This document shows positions 1-8,165 of a stretch of DNA of 40,069 nucleotides, piece by piece (position 1 is the stretch's first letter; every line of letters starts with the position of its first letter). Source of the DNA: Marinibacterium sp. (lineage in GTDB: Bacteria > Pseudomonadota > Alphaproteobacteria > Rhodobacterales > Rhodobacteraceae); NCBI GenBank assembly GCA_017643305.1, contig JAEPNQ010000032.1, positions 1 through 40,069 of the forward strand. Direction: 5' to 3'. The notes under the pieces were generated by a model. The model searched no databases, was not told the DNA's origin, and saw only the letters and a list, made by a program, of their open reading frames with translations. The translations under genes were made by a program, and so were the position numbers.

Positions 1-165
1 AGATTGCTGCAGCGTGGACACGTCTACCGCTCCATTCGAGTAGGTTCATCGTAGGGTTATGGGTCGAATATGGCGAGACTTGGGCACAACTGCGCCATTT
101 CCGCGGGGATCGGGCCAGTGTGAACACGCCTGTGCGATCGGACCTGTGCGATCAGAGCAGTTCAA
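1..165. other. Intergenic region after rseP
   Basis: No convincing complete gene lies here. In the Rhodobacterales the gene after rseP on this strand is usually bamA, so this stretch may hold its leader. On the minus strand a GTG at position 21 is preceded by GGAG at a workable distance and could be the first codon of the next gene, but only seven codons are inside the window, too few to identify it. The only structure seen is a short direct repeat at 129-153. Confidence 0.4.
129..153. repeat. 11-bp tandem direct repeat, period 14
   Basis: The sequence cctgtgcgatc occurs at 129-139 and again at 143-153. Such spacing on one face of the helix could be an operator for a regulator of the gene beyond the left edge, but no known binding motif was recognised and it could be chance. 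Confidence 0.35.
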
Positions 166-1518
166 TTACGGGCAAAACAGGTCGTTGCCCAGTGCAAACA
201 CCATTAGCGTCAGGATCAGCGCGATGCCGACCGACATTAAGATTCGCAACGCCCCGTCGCTGGGCGGGCGGCCTGTCACGGCCTCATAGGCGTAGAACAC
301 AAGATGCCCGCCATCCAGCGCCGGGATCGGGAACAGGTTCAGCAGGCCCACTGCGGTGCTGAGAACGGCAATGAACCAGACAAAGTTCTGCGTCCCCTGA
401 GACGCCATCGCGCCAGAGGTTTCGGCAATGCCCAGCGGACCCGATATGTTGCACGTGCTGATCGCGCCCGTCACCATATGCCATAGGCCGGAAACCGAGC
501 TGCGCACGATCTGCCAGGTCTGCACCACGGCCCCATACAGGGCGGCCCCGGGACCAGCAGCCACAGTCGCCGGTTCGAACGCCATACCGCCAACAATCCC
601 TATCCGCCAATGAGTTACAAAGCCACCTTCATCCCTTGGTTCATCCGTGCGGCGCGGCGCCAAAGCAAATTCCAGTGTTTCACCACCACGGGCCACATCC
701 ACCAGCAGGGGCCGGCCTTCAGAGGTTTCCACGGCGGTTTTGAGCTGCTCGAAGGCATAGATTTCTTGGCCATCCACCCCGATAATCACATCACCCGGCT
801 GTAGTCCGATGTCATGCGCAGCACTGCGCGGAGCCACCTGTGTGACCTGCGCGGGGAACAAGAACGGGCCATCCACCGTCATCGTCTGGCCATCGCGTCG
901 GATGCCGTATTGCAGCACCGGTTCGCGGGGAATGTTACGGGTGAACTCGGTCCAGGCCGCTGCGTTGCCGTAAGACGGCATCTGCGCACCGTTAATCGAC
1001 AGCAATTCATCACCCGGTCGCAAGTCATAGTTCCCAGCCGGCAGCGTACGCAACTCGCCCACGGTCAGGGGGTCACGAACGTTCCCCTGAAACAGGAAGA
1101 TTGCCGAGAATACCAGAATCGACATGGCAAAATTGAACACGGGTCCAGCCGCCACGGTCGCCGACCGTGCCCACAGCGGCGCGCCGTGCATAGTGCGGCG
1201 CAGCATCTCAGGATCGGTCTTCGCCTGCTCCATGGCGGCTTCGTCCTTACCCGACGCGGCGTTGGCATCGCCCATGAACCGGACATATCCACCGAAGGGC
1301 AGCGCGGCGATCTGCCAGCGCGTGCCACGTTTGTCCACGCGGCTCCAGATCACCGGGCCGAAGCCCAGCGAAAATACCTCTGGATGGATGCCGGACCATC
1401 GGCCCACGATGTAATGGCCGTATTCATGTACTGCCACAATGATCGAAAGTGCGATCACAAAGGCCAGAACGGTATAAATCAGGCCACCGAACTGCGGGAT
1501 CAGAGTGGTGATATCCAA
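166..1518 (-). CDS. rseP: RseP-type site-2 zinc metalloprotease
   Basis: Intramembrane zinc protease of the RseP/S2P family (450 aa). In the family it cleaves membrane-anchored anti-sigma factors in envelope stress signalling and can clear signal-peptide remnants. The sequence shows a first membrane helix carrying HEYGH at residues 31-35 (zinc ligands and catalytic Glu), a central PDZ region (for example around APRSAAHDIGLQPGDVI), and a late membrane segment with PALDGGH near 399-405 that supplies the third zinc ligand. Length matches the family. It is the last gene in the window of the minus-strand cluster and starts 4 bp after dxr, so it is probably cotranscribed with dxr. Which anti-sigma factor it cuts in this organism cannot be read from the sequence. 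Confidence 0.95.
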   Translation of the reverse strand: MDITTLIPQFGGLIYTVLAFVIALSIIVAVHEYGHYIVGRWSGIHPEVFSLGFGPVIWSRVDKRGTRWQIAALPFGGYVRFMGDANAASGKDEAAMEQAKTDPEMLRRTMHGAPLWARSATVAAGPVFNFAMSILVFSAIFLFQGNVRDPLTVGELRTLPAGNYDLRPGDELLSINGAQMPSYGNAAAWTEFTRNIPREPVLQYGIRRDGQTMTVDGPFLFPAQVTQVAPRSAAHDIGLQPGDVIIGVDGQEIYAFEQLKTAVETSEGRPLLVDVARGGETLEFALAPRRTDEPRDEGGFVTHWRIGIVGGMAFEPATVAAGPGAALYGAVVQTWQIVRSSVSGLWHMVTGAISTCNISGPLGIAETSGAMASQGTQNFVWFIAVLSTAVGLLNLFPIPALDGGHLVFYAYEAVTGRPPSDGALRILMSVGIALILTLMVFALGNDLFCP

Positions 1519-1522
1519 TTCG

Positions 1523-2695
1523 TTATCCTGCTCGTTTTGCCATCAGGTCCCATGCGTGTTGCCTAGCGAGATGGTCTGTTTTGCGGACGTTATCAAGGGT
1601 CATTGCGGCATCAATTAGACCCGGGCAGGCATCTGCCCAGTCCAGGGCCTCCTCGACCACGCTGCTCATGTCTAGAAATCCTATCTGCCCCGCGATGAAC
1701 GCATCCAACGCGATCTCCTTGGCGGCGTTGAATACCGCACCGGCCAGCCCACCGCGTTCCATCACCTGCCGGGCGAGCGACAGAGCGGGATAGCGGGCCT
1801 CCTCTGGCGCACGGAAACTCAGCTGCGCGACCCTCGCCAGATCCAGCCGCTCCACCGGCAGATTGCGGCGGTCGGGCCAGTGCAGCGCATAGCCGATGGC
1901 ATGGCGCATATCAGGCGCGCCGACATGAGCCATCAGAGCGCCGTCGTTGAACCCTACAAGCGAATGGACCAGGGATTCGGGGTGCACCAACACCTCGATC
2001 TGGTCCGGGGAAACACCAAAATATTCACGTGTTTCAATTAGTTCCAACGCCTTATTGAACATAGACGCGCTGTCAATTGTGATCCGCTGGCCCATCGCCC
2101 AATTTGGGTGCTGCGATGCCTGAGCCGGGGTGGCTTGGGCCAGCCTCTCCAGTGGCCAATCACGAAAGGCCCCGCCGCTTGCGGTCAGGATGATGCGTTC
2201 AACAGCGGAGATATCCTCTCCAACCAGCGCCTGAAATATCGCGGAATGTTCGCTGTCTACAGGCAGAAGGTGCGCGTCATGGCGGCGGGCGGTTTCCAGC
2301 ACCAGTGCCCCGGCGCAGACCAGCGTTTCCTTATTGGCCAAAGCCAGCGTGGCCCCCTGCTCCAGCGCCACTAGCCCCGGTTCCAGCCCGGCCGCGCCGA
2401 CAATGGCGGACATGACCCAGTCCGCTGGGCGCGCGGCGGCCTCCAGCAGAGCCTGCGGCCCGGCGACGGCCTCCACATCGCTGCCCTGCAACGCCGCGCG
2501 CAGCGGCTGCAGCGTCTCTGGATAGGCCGTTACAGCCACCTGTGCCCGTAATCGGCGCGCATCTGCGGCCAGCTGGGTCACGTTGTGCCCGCCGGTCAGC
2601 GCGACCACCTCGTAAGCCGAAGGATCCCGCGCGATAAGGTCCACGGTGTTTTGGCCTATGGAGCCCGTGGCCCCGAAAATCGAAACTCGACGCAT
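1523..2695 (-). CDS. dxr: 1-deoxy-D-xylulose 5-phosphate reductoisomerase
   Basis: Cytoplasmic enzyme that converts 1-deoxy-D-xylulose 5-phosphate to 2-C-methyl-D-erythritol 4-phosphate with NADPH, the committed step of the MEP isoprenoid pathway. The N-terminus has the NADPH-binding motif GATGSIG at residues 8-14, NKET at 121-124, and the metal/substrate site DSEHSA at 147-152, followed by the central catalytic region with SASMFNKALE. The length of 390 aa is normal. It lies between cdsA and rseP; a 114-bp gap with a palindrome separates it from cdsA. Its product feeds undecaprenyl diphosphate synthesis by the nearby uppS, which explains the grouping. Confidence 0.97.
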   Translation of the reverse strand: MRRVSIFGATGSIGQNTVDLIARDPSAYEVVALTGGHNVTQLAADARRLRAQVAVTAYPETLQPLRAALQGSDVEAVAGPQALLEAAARPADWVMSAIVGAAGLEPGLVALEQGATLALANKETLVCAGALVLETARRHDAHLLPVDSEHSAIFQALVGEDISAVERIILTASGGAFRDWPLERLAQATPAQASQHPNWAMGQRITIDSASMFNKALELIETREYFGVSPDQIEVLVHPESLVHSLVGFNDGALMAHVGAPDMRHAIGYALHWPDRRNLPVERLDLARVAQLSFRAPEEARYPALSLARQVMERGGLAGAVFNAAKEIALDAFIAGQIGFLDMSSVVEEALDWADACPGLIDAAMTLDNVRKTDHLARQHAWDLMAKRAG

Positions 2696-2725
2696 GATCA
2701 GTCACCCCCCGAAGCGCCGCGTCGA

Positions 2726-2750
2726 ACCGTTTTCCAAAAAAGAAAACGGT
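2726..2750. repeat. Intergenic palindrome, 9-bp stem
   Basis: A perfect inverted repeat (accgttttc, 7-base loop, gaaaacggt) lies between cdsA and dxr. There is no T-run after the stem on the minus strand, so it is not a standard intrinsic terminator. The arm ccgttttc recurs at 26262-26284 and, in degenerate form, near 5872-5890, which marks it as a dispersed hairpin family. Confidence 0.7.
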
Positions 2751-2809
2751 CCGTAAGATGTGAAAAATTCCGGCTCTGGGGGAGAGGATCGTGCGTTATC
2801 TGCATCCAG

Positions 2810-3601
2810 TCAAATCCCGCCAGGGGGGTATCCGGTCAGTTCCATGACGATCAATACCAAGACCGAGGCCCCCAGCATCCCGTCAAACCTGTCAAATATG
2901 CCTCCATGCCCTGGGATCAAGCCGGAGCTGTCTTTCACACCCACCCGTCGTTTAACCGCACTTTCGGCGATGTCGCCCATCTGCGAGGCAAAAGAGGCAG
3001 CAATCGACAAAAAGATCAGCCACATGCCCCCCGGCAGCACGGTCAGAAATGCCGCACCGACCGCCGCTGCGGCAACCCATCCCGCCACTGTGCCAGACCA
3101 TGTTTTCTTGGGGCTGATAGCAGGCCAGAATTTCGGACCGCCCAGGCTGCGCCCAGCGAAATATCCCGCAATATCCGTGGCCGCGACCGTCAGGATCAGC
3201 CACGCCATCCAGCCAAAGCCAAATTCGCTGCGGACCGAGGCCATGCCAAACCCAGCCAGCAAGATGAAAAACGCAAAGGGCACGAAGACACGACGCTGGG
3301 TGTTGAGCCAGATCCAACCCAGAACGCCCGGCACCAGCAGTGTCGGAAGCGCAAAGCCCGCCGGAAACCAGATCGCCAGAACCGAGCAGATCGTGGTCAG
3401 AACACCCAAGCCTGCCGATATCTCGGGACGATCGGGGGCCAACATGCGTACCAGTTCCCACATGATTGCGCCGCAGGCGATCGCAACAAACCAGATGAAC
3501 ACCCAGCCGCCTGTCCAGACTGCGCCCAGCCCCATCGCGGCAAGGATCACGCCGGAGATCAGACGCATGGCAAGATCCGACCAGCGGCTGTCCTCGCTCA
3601 T
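2810..3601 (-). CDS. cdsA: Phosphatidate cytidylyltransferase
   Basis: Integral membrane enzyme that makes CDP-diacylglycerol from phosphatidate and CTP, the branch point for phospholipids. The 264-aa protein is almost entirely hydrophobic helices. Near the C-terminus (about residues 214-242) it carries the family signature, with VKRRVGVKD followed by PGHGGIFDRFD, which holds the metal-binding acidic residues. The start at 3601 (MSEDSRWSD) was chosen because its ATG overlaps the uppS stop as ATGA, the usual coupled junction; an upstream in-frame codon at 3649 would run far into uppS. The gene follows uppS and precedes dxr. Confidence 0.95.
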   Translation of the reverse strand: MSEDSRWSDLAMRLISGVILAAMGLGAVWTGGWVFIWFVAIACGAIMWELVRMLAPDRPEISAGLGVLTTICSVLAIWFPAGFALPTLLVPGVLGWIWLNTQRRVFVPFAFFILLAGFGMASVRSEFGFGWMAWLILTVAATDIAGYFAGRSLGGPKFWPAISPKKTWSGTVAGWVAAAAVGAAFLTVLPGGMWLIFLSIAASFASQMGDIAESAVKRRVGVKDSSGLIPGHGGIFDRFDGMLGASVLVLIVMELTGYPPGGI

Positions 3602-4344
3602 GCCTTCACGGTCCCGTAACGCCGATCCCGCGCGCCATAGCCCTTGCACAGGCGGGCCAGTTCTTCGGCCGTGAAGTCTGGCCAGAGCGTGTCGATGAAT
3701 TCGTATTCCGAATAGGCAGACTGCCAGAGCAGGAAATTGGAAATACGCGCCTCGCCGCTGGTGCGGATCACAAGGTCTGGGTCAGGCAGAACCCGTGTAT
3801 CGAGGTAGCGCGGCAGGGTTTCTTCATCCACATCCACCGGGTTGAGCTTGCCCGCGGCCACGTCTTCGGCCAGCCGCCGGGTGGCGCGGGCCACCTCGTC
3901 CCGCCCACCGTAATTGATGGCGATGGTGAGCTGCACGCCGTCATTGTCGCCTGTCAAAGTTTCCAGCTGGTCCATCAGCGTGACCAGCTTATTGTCCAGA
4001 CGCACCCGGTCCCCGATGAAACGCACGCGCACGTTCTTTTCGTTCAACGCCTTGGTTTCCTGCGTAATGTAGCGGCGAAAAAGGCTCATCAGCCCCGCCA
4101 CTTCGGTCTGGGTGCGCTTCCAGTTCTCAGTCGAAAAAGCAAATATTGTCAGATACTCGACGCCCAAATCCTCACAGGCTTCCAACACCTCGCGCACCCG
4201 TTTGGCGCCGGCATGGTGCCCGAACAGCCGCGGCCGCCCGCGCGCCTGCGCCCAGCGTCCGTTGCCGTCCATAATGATCGCCACGTGGCGGGGGCCCACT
4301 TTCGGCCTGTCCTCTTCGGGCATTGCCTGCTTCCTCTCCGCCAT
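3598..4344 (-). CDS. uppS: Isoprenyl transferase (undecaprenyl diphosphate synthase)
   Basis: Cis-prenyltransferase that condenses isopentenyl diphosphate onto farnesyl diphosphate to give the C55 lipid carrier for peptidoglycan and glycans. The sequence shows HVAIIMDGNGRWA with catalytic Asp at about residue 26, then the family motif RTSGEARISNFLLWQ and YSEYEF toward the C-terminus. From 4344 the protein is 248 aa, a normal length, and begins 16 bp after the frr stop. The ATG at 4323 (MPEEDRPK) is an alternative: it has AGGA eight bases upstream, a better spaced ribosome-binding site than the GGAAGG two bases before 4344. A longer reading back to 4467 would overlap frr and is unlikely. The stop overlaps cdsA. 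Confidence 0.94.
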   Translation of the reverse strand: MAERKQAMPEEDRPKVGPRHVAIIMDGNGRWAQARGRPRLFGHHAGAKRVREVLEACEDLGVEYLTIFAFSTENWKRTQTEVAGLMSLFRRYITQETKALNEKNVRVRFIGDRVRLDNKLVTLMDQLETLTGDNDGVQLTIAINYGGRDEVARATRRLAEDVAAGKLNPVDVDEETLPRYLDTRVLPDPDLVIRTSGEARISNFLLWQSAYSEYEFIDTLWPDFTAEELARLCKGYGARDRRYGTVKA

Positions 4345-4360
4345 GGCCTTCCGACCACGG

Positions 4361-4927
4361 TCAGACCTGCATGATCTCGGCTTGTTTCGTCTCCAGCGCC
4401 GTATCGACGGAGGCGACATGTTTGTCGGTGATTTCCTGCACTTCGGATTCCCAGAATTTCTGGTCATCCTCGGACATGCCGTCAGACTTGGCCTTCTTTA
4501 TCTGGTCCATTCCATCGCGGCGCACATTGCGGATCGCCACGCGGGCACTTTCCGCGTATTGACCAGCGACCTTGGTCAGTTCGCGGCGGCGTTCTTCGTT
4601 CAGTTCGGGGATGGGCAGCATGATGATGGTGCCGTTGAGCTGTGGGTTGATGCCTAGCCCACTTTCGCGAATAGCCTTTTCCACCTTTCCGACCAAAGAC
4701 TTGTCCCAGACATTGATGGTGACCATCCTGGGTTCGGGCACATTGACGGTACCAACCTGGTTGATCGGCGTCTGCTGGCCATAGGCGTCCACCGTGACAG
4801 GTTCCAGCATGGACGCGCTGGCCCGGCCGGTGCGCAGGGAAGCAAATTCGGTCCGCAGCGCGGCCATGGCCCCGTCCATCCGGCGTTCCAGATCGTCTGT
4901 GTCCAGCATGAATTCTTCGTCAGACAT
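4361..4927 (-). CDS. frr: Ribosome recycling factor
   Basis: Cytoplasmic factor that, with EF-G, splits the post-termination ribosome complex. The 188-aa product has the typical three-helix-bundle plus beta-domain layout, with RTGRAS at about residues 32-37, the central [14 protein letters not shown] and [13 protein letters not shown] segments, and the C-terminal long helix ending EIMQV. It sits between pyrH and uppS, the order found in many bacteria, with 47 bp to the pyrH stop. Nothing unusual was seen. Confidence 0.97.
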   Translation of the reverse strand: MSDEEFMLDTDDLERRMDGAMAALRTEFASLRTGRASASMLEPVTVDAYGQQTPINQVGTVNVPEPRMVTINVWDKSLVGKVEKAIRESGLGINPQLNGTIIMLPIPELNEERRRELTKVAGQYAESARVAIRNVRRDGMDQIKKAKSDGMSEDDQKFWESEVQEITDKHVASVDTALETKQAEIMQV

Positions 4928-4974
4928 GCGCCGGTCCTCCCTAGGTCTTGCAGCGGTTTTCTCGCTCTATAACG

Positions 4975-5721
4975 TCAACCATGGACCTTTGTATAGGTGC
5001 CCTGCCCCGCGAGGATGCCCTTGAACCCGCCCGGTTCGTCCAGCGAAAACACGATGATCGGCAGGTTGTTGTCCCGCGCCAGAGCAATGGCCGATGCATC
5101 CATCACGCCCAGTCGCTTGGCCAGCACATCATCGTAGCTGACCACGTCATAGCGTTTGGCATCCACGTGTTTGACCGGGTCTTTGTCATAGACCCCGTCG
5201 ACCTTGGTGCCCTTGAAAATCGCCTGGCAGGCCATTTCGTTGGCGCGCAGCGTGGCCGCGGTGTCGGTGGTGAAATACGGGTTACCGGTGCCGGCGGCAA
5301 AAATGCAGACGCGTTTCTTTTCGAGGTGCCTTACCGCGCGGCGGCGGATGTAAGGCTCGGCCACCTCATCCATGCGGATGGCGGAGATCACCCGCGTGAA
5401 CACACCCAGACCTTCTAGCGCGGATTGCATGGCCAGCGCATTCATTACCGTGGCAAGCATGCCCATGTAATCGGCGGTGGTGCGTTCCATCCCCTGGGCT
5501 GACCCACTGAGACCCCGGAAAATATTACCGCCGCCAATCACCATACAGATTTCCACACCAAGATCATGGACCGACTTCACCTCTTCCGCGACGCGCTGAA
5601 CGGTGGGCGGATGCAGGCCAAAACCCTGGTCGCCCATCAGCGCTTCGCCGGAGATCTTTAACATGACCCGGTCATAGGCAGGTTCGGCTAAGGTCAGGGA
5701 CGTGGAGGAAGTGGGGGTCAT
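4975..5721 (-). CDS. pyrH: Uridylate kinase (UMP kinase)
   Basis: Cytoplasmic bacterial UMP kinase that forms UDP from UMP and ATP in pyrimidine nucleotide synthesis. It belongs to the amino-acid kinase fold, unlike eukaryotic UMP kinases. Visible motifs are LKISGEAL near residue 21, the glycine-rich GGGNIFRG, the NALAMQ region, [12 protein letters not shown], and VDGVYDKDP. Length 248 aa is normal. ATG at 5721 has GGAG six bases upstream. It is the first gene of the minus-strand cluster and diverges from miaA across 186 bp, so the promoter of the pyrH-frr-uppS-cdsA-dxr-rseP cluster should lie in 5722-5907. Confidence 0.97.
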   Translation of the reverse strand: MTPTSSTSLTLAEPAYDRVMLKISGEALMGDQGFGLHPPTVQRVAEEVKSVHDLGVEICMVIGGGNIFRGLSGSAQGMERTTADYMGMLATVMNALAMQSALEGLGVFTRVISAIRMDEVAEPYIRRRAVRHLEKKRVCIFAAGTGNPYFTTDTAATLRANEMACQAIFKGTKVDGVYDKDPVKHVDAKRYDVVSYDDVLAKRLGVMDASAIALARDNNLPIIVFSLDEPGGFKGILAGQGTYTKVHG

Positions 5722-5891
5722 GTTGCGCTCCGCTACAAACCGGGATTATCTGGCGGCTTAATGTCTGAAATCGCGCCACGGCGCAATGCGCAGAGGCCGC
5801 ACAGCAGAGGATCGACGGATGTTCGCGCATGTTCCGGGAGGCACCAGAGGGTTTGAAAAACTCCGGGCCGTTGTCTTTGAAAGAAAACGTA

Positions 5892-5904
5892 GGGGCTGCG
5901 CCCC
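5892..5904 (+). promoter_or_regulatory. Hairpin over the miaA ribosome-binding region
   Basis: The sequence ggggc-tgc-gcccc forms a 5-bp all-GC stem three bases before the miaA ATG. It contains the only Shine-Dalgarno-like run (AGGGG at 5891-5895), which would be base-paired. A little upstream (about 5872-5890) is a degenerate copy of the ccgttttc...gaaaacgg palindrome seen elsewhere, so this may simply be part of the dispersed repeat. A regulatory effect on miaA translation is inference. Confidence 0.4.
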
Positions 5905-5907
5905 TGT

Positions 5908-6780
5908 ATGATCGCACTGCCGGAAATTCCCCCTGACCGTCCCGTGCTTGTCGCTGGCGCGACGGCGTCTGGCAAATCCTCGCTTGCGCTTCGGATTGCT
6001 GCGGAACAGGGCGGTGTGGTTGTCAATGCCGATGCCAGCCAGGTCTATGATTGCTGGCGGATCATAACCGCACGCCCGTCTGTCGAGGAAGAAGCTCAGG
6101 CCAAGCACTGCCTGTATGGCCATGTCAGCTGGCAACAAACCTATTCCGCAGGAGATTGGCTGCGCGATGTTTTGCCCCTGCTGGATGGGTCCCAGCGCCC
6201 GATCATCGTGGGGGGCACGGGGCTCTATTTTGCGGCGATGACCGAAGGCATGGCACAGGTGCCCGAGACCCCGACAGGGCTCCGGGCCGAAGCCGACAAG
6301 ATGCCGCTGGAGGATCTGGTGGCCGGACTGGATGTGGAATCCGCCGCACGAATCGATCTTCAGAACCGCGCGCGCGTGCAGCGGGCGTGGGAGGTGCGGC
6401 AGGCCACCGGGCGTGGATTGGCCGCGTGGCAGGCGGACACCCCGCCGCCGGTTTTGCCGGTTTCAGAGGCCACCTGTATCCTGATCGACGCGCCCAAGGA
6501 CTGGCTGGAACCCCGCATCCGGTTGCGGATCAACCAGATGCTGGACACTGGCGCACTGGAGGAAGTGCGCGAAATGCTTCCCTTTTTCAACGAATCCCTG
6601 CCTGCCTTTCGTGCCATCGGGGTACCGGAATTGGCCAAGTATTTGGGCGGGGACCTCACGCTCGATGCGGCGCGGGAACGGATCGCCATCGCCACCCGCC
6701 AATACGCCAAGCGTCAGCGCACATGGTTCCGGGCGCGCATGGGAGGCTGGCACCGGTTCGATCCGGTGCCGCAGGTTTGA
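5908..6780 (+). CDS. miaA: tRNA dimethylallyltransferase
   Basis: Adds a dimethylallyl group from DMAPP to the N6 of A37 in tRNAs reading UNN codons, the first step of ms2i6A modification. The P-loop GATASGKS is at residues 17-24, followed by [10 protein letters not shown] in the position of the family DSxQVY motif, GGTGLYF, and the C-terminal [14 protein letters not shown] tRNA-binding segment. Length 290 aa is typical. It diverges from pyrH; its substrate DMAPP comes from the MEP pathway that includes dxr on the other strand. It is followed by 278 bp before the transporter genes and is probably transcribed alone. Confidence 0.95.
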   Translation: MIALPEIPPDRPVLVAGATASGKSSLALRIAAEQGGVVVNADASQVYDCWRIITARPSVEEEAQAKHCLYGHVSWQQTYSAGDWLRDVLPLLDGSQRPIIVGGTGLYFAAMTEGMAQVPETPTGLRAEADKMPLEDLVAGLDVESAARIDLQNRARVQRAWEVRQATGRGLAAWQADTPPPVLPVSEATCILIDAPKDWLEPRIRLRINQMLDTGALEEVREMLPFFNESLPAFRAIGVPELAKYLGGDLTLDAARERIAIATRQYAKRQRTWFRARMGGWHRFDPVPQV

Positions 6781-7058
6781 CCGGCACGTGCGCCGCACAT
6801 GTCGTTTTCAGGCGCTGCTTATGTCGCAAAAACATCATAACGTGCCGAATGCACACGTTGACGCGCGGCGCGCCTTCGTGCCTGTATGAGCCGCAGGGGG
6901 TAGCAGGTGTCAGTTTCGCGGCGCATTTCCGCGGCGACGCACAAAAGTCTCCGTTCAAAACGCCCCATATCGGAGCGCGGGCAGGTCCGTGCACTGGTAC
7001 CAAACAAAACAAGGACCGGCCATATCAAGGACCGGACCGGGAACAACAGGGGGTCCTT
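6781..7058. other. Intergenic region miaA to ABC transporter
   Basis: No gene was recognised, and in particular no trace of a periplasmic binding protein gene, which often precedes such permeases. Just upstream of the permease the ten bases caaggaccgg occur twice, at 7010-7019 and 7026-7035 (period 16), a possible operator pair. The permease ribosome-binding site AGGGGG is at 7048-7053. The promoter of the transporter operon should lie here but no clear -35/-10 pair stood out. Confidence 0.4.
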
Positions 7059-8150
7059 ATGGGACTGTTCATCCTCCGAAGGACGGGTGTGATGGTGCTG
7101 ACCGCGCTATGCCTGACCTTCGTCGTGTTTTTTCTGACCAATCTGTATCCGAACCTCGAAAAGCTCGCGAAAACGCAGGGCAACTTCCGAATGTCGGAAG
7201 AAGCGGTGCAAAGCTGGCTGGAAAGCAACGGCTATGCACAACCGATGCTGAGCAAATATGGCCAGTGGCTGGGCGTGGTTCCAGGCTGGACGTTTGAGGT
7301 TGATGACGGCATCAAGGGCCGCTGCTTCAACGGGACAGTCAGTGCCGAGGAAGCAGCACAGGCCCCCCGGCTATGTGGCATCCTGCAGGGTGACTGGGGT
7401 TATTCCACCGTCTTCAAGGAAGATGTGTCAGGCATCATCGCCGTGCGGCTGGGCAATACAGGCTACCTGATGTTCTGGGTGCTGGTGCTGATGGTGCCGT
7501 CCGCGTTGATCGTGGGTGTTCTGGCCGGGATGCGCGAGGGATCGCCATTGGACCGGTCGCTATCGACCTTTTCAATCCTGACGACGGCGACACCGGAATA
7601 TGTGTCAGGAGTTATTTTCATTGCGGTTCTCGCGTCTTCCAAGTTCGGCATCAGCCCAATTCTGTATGAATGGGGCTGGATCGAGAGCAAAACCCTATTC
7701 AAGGGCACGGCCACCAGCGCAATGAAGGATCCGAACTTCAGCAACTTCTTCCTGCCAGTGCTTACAATTTCGCTCTACGGGATGGGATATATTGCACGGA
7801 TGACACGCGCCTCGATGACCGAAGTAATGGCAGCGCAATATATCCGCACCGCGCGGCTCAAGGGTGTGAGTTTTCACAACATCGTCCTGAAGCACGCGTT
7901 GAGAAACGCGCTGATCGCACCGTTCACTGTGATCATGCTGCAGTTCCCTTGGCTTTTGAACGGCGTCGTGATTGTCGAAACGCTCTTCAACTACAAAGGC
8001 TTCGGCTGGGTGCTGGTTTCAGCGGCCGGTAACAACGATATCGAGCTGCTGCTGGCAGTTTCGGTGGTCTCTGTGATCGTGGTGCTGGTGACACAGCTGA
8101 TATCCGATATCGGCTATGTCTATCTAAACCCGCGTATTCGGATTTCGTAA
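7059..8150 (+). CDS. ABC transporter permease, DppB/YejB type
   Basis: First inner-membrane permease of a peptide/opine/nickel-type importer (363 aa). It starts with a membrane helix (MGLFILRRTGVMVLTALCL), then an extended periplasmic segment of about 100 residues with two cysteines (RCFNG and RLCGI), then a block of membrane helices. The cytoplasmic EAA loop that docks the ATPase is seen at about residues 250-275 (AAQYIRTARLKGVS then HALRNALI). ATG 7059 is chosen because it has AGGGGG five bases upstream and begins the hydrophobic helix; upstream in-frame sequence only overlaps miaA. It is followed 15 bp later by the second permease. The substrate cannot be deduced; oligopeptides are the commonest for this family. 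Confidence 0.88.
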   Translation: MGLFILRRTGVMVLTALCLTFVVFFLTNLYPNLEKLAKTQGNFRMSEEAVQSWLESNGYAQPMLSKYGQWLGVVPGWTFEVDDGIKGRCFNGTVSAEEAAQAPRLCGILQGDWGYSTVFKEDVSGIIAVRLGNTGYLMFWVLVLMVPSALIVGVLAGMREGSPLDRSLSTFSILTTATPEYVSGVIFIAVLASSKFGISPILYEWGWIESKTLFKGTATSAMKDPNFSNFFLPVLTISLYGMGYIARMTRASMTEVMAAQYIRTARLKGVSFHNIVLKHALRNALIAPFTVIMLQFPWLLNGVVIVETLFNYKGFGWVLVSAAGNNDIELLLAVSVVSVIVVLVTQLISDIGYVYLNPRIRIS

Positions 8151-8165
8151 GGGAGGGGCGAGACA

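Noticed and set aside
814-1566. Long plus-strand frame of 250 codons opposite rseP
   Set aside because: It mirrors the rseP codons, is rich in Arg/His/Gln, and has no recognisable domain; rseP is clearly the gene.
2585-3674. Two long plus-strand frames opposite cdsA
   Set aside because: Antisense shadows of a high-GC membrane protein gene; composition is proline/arginine-rich without family motifs.
6051-7058. Extension of the first permease back into miaA
   Set aside because: Overlaps miaA in another frame; the permease signal and Shine-Dalgarno clearly start at 7059.
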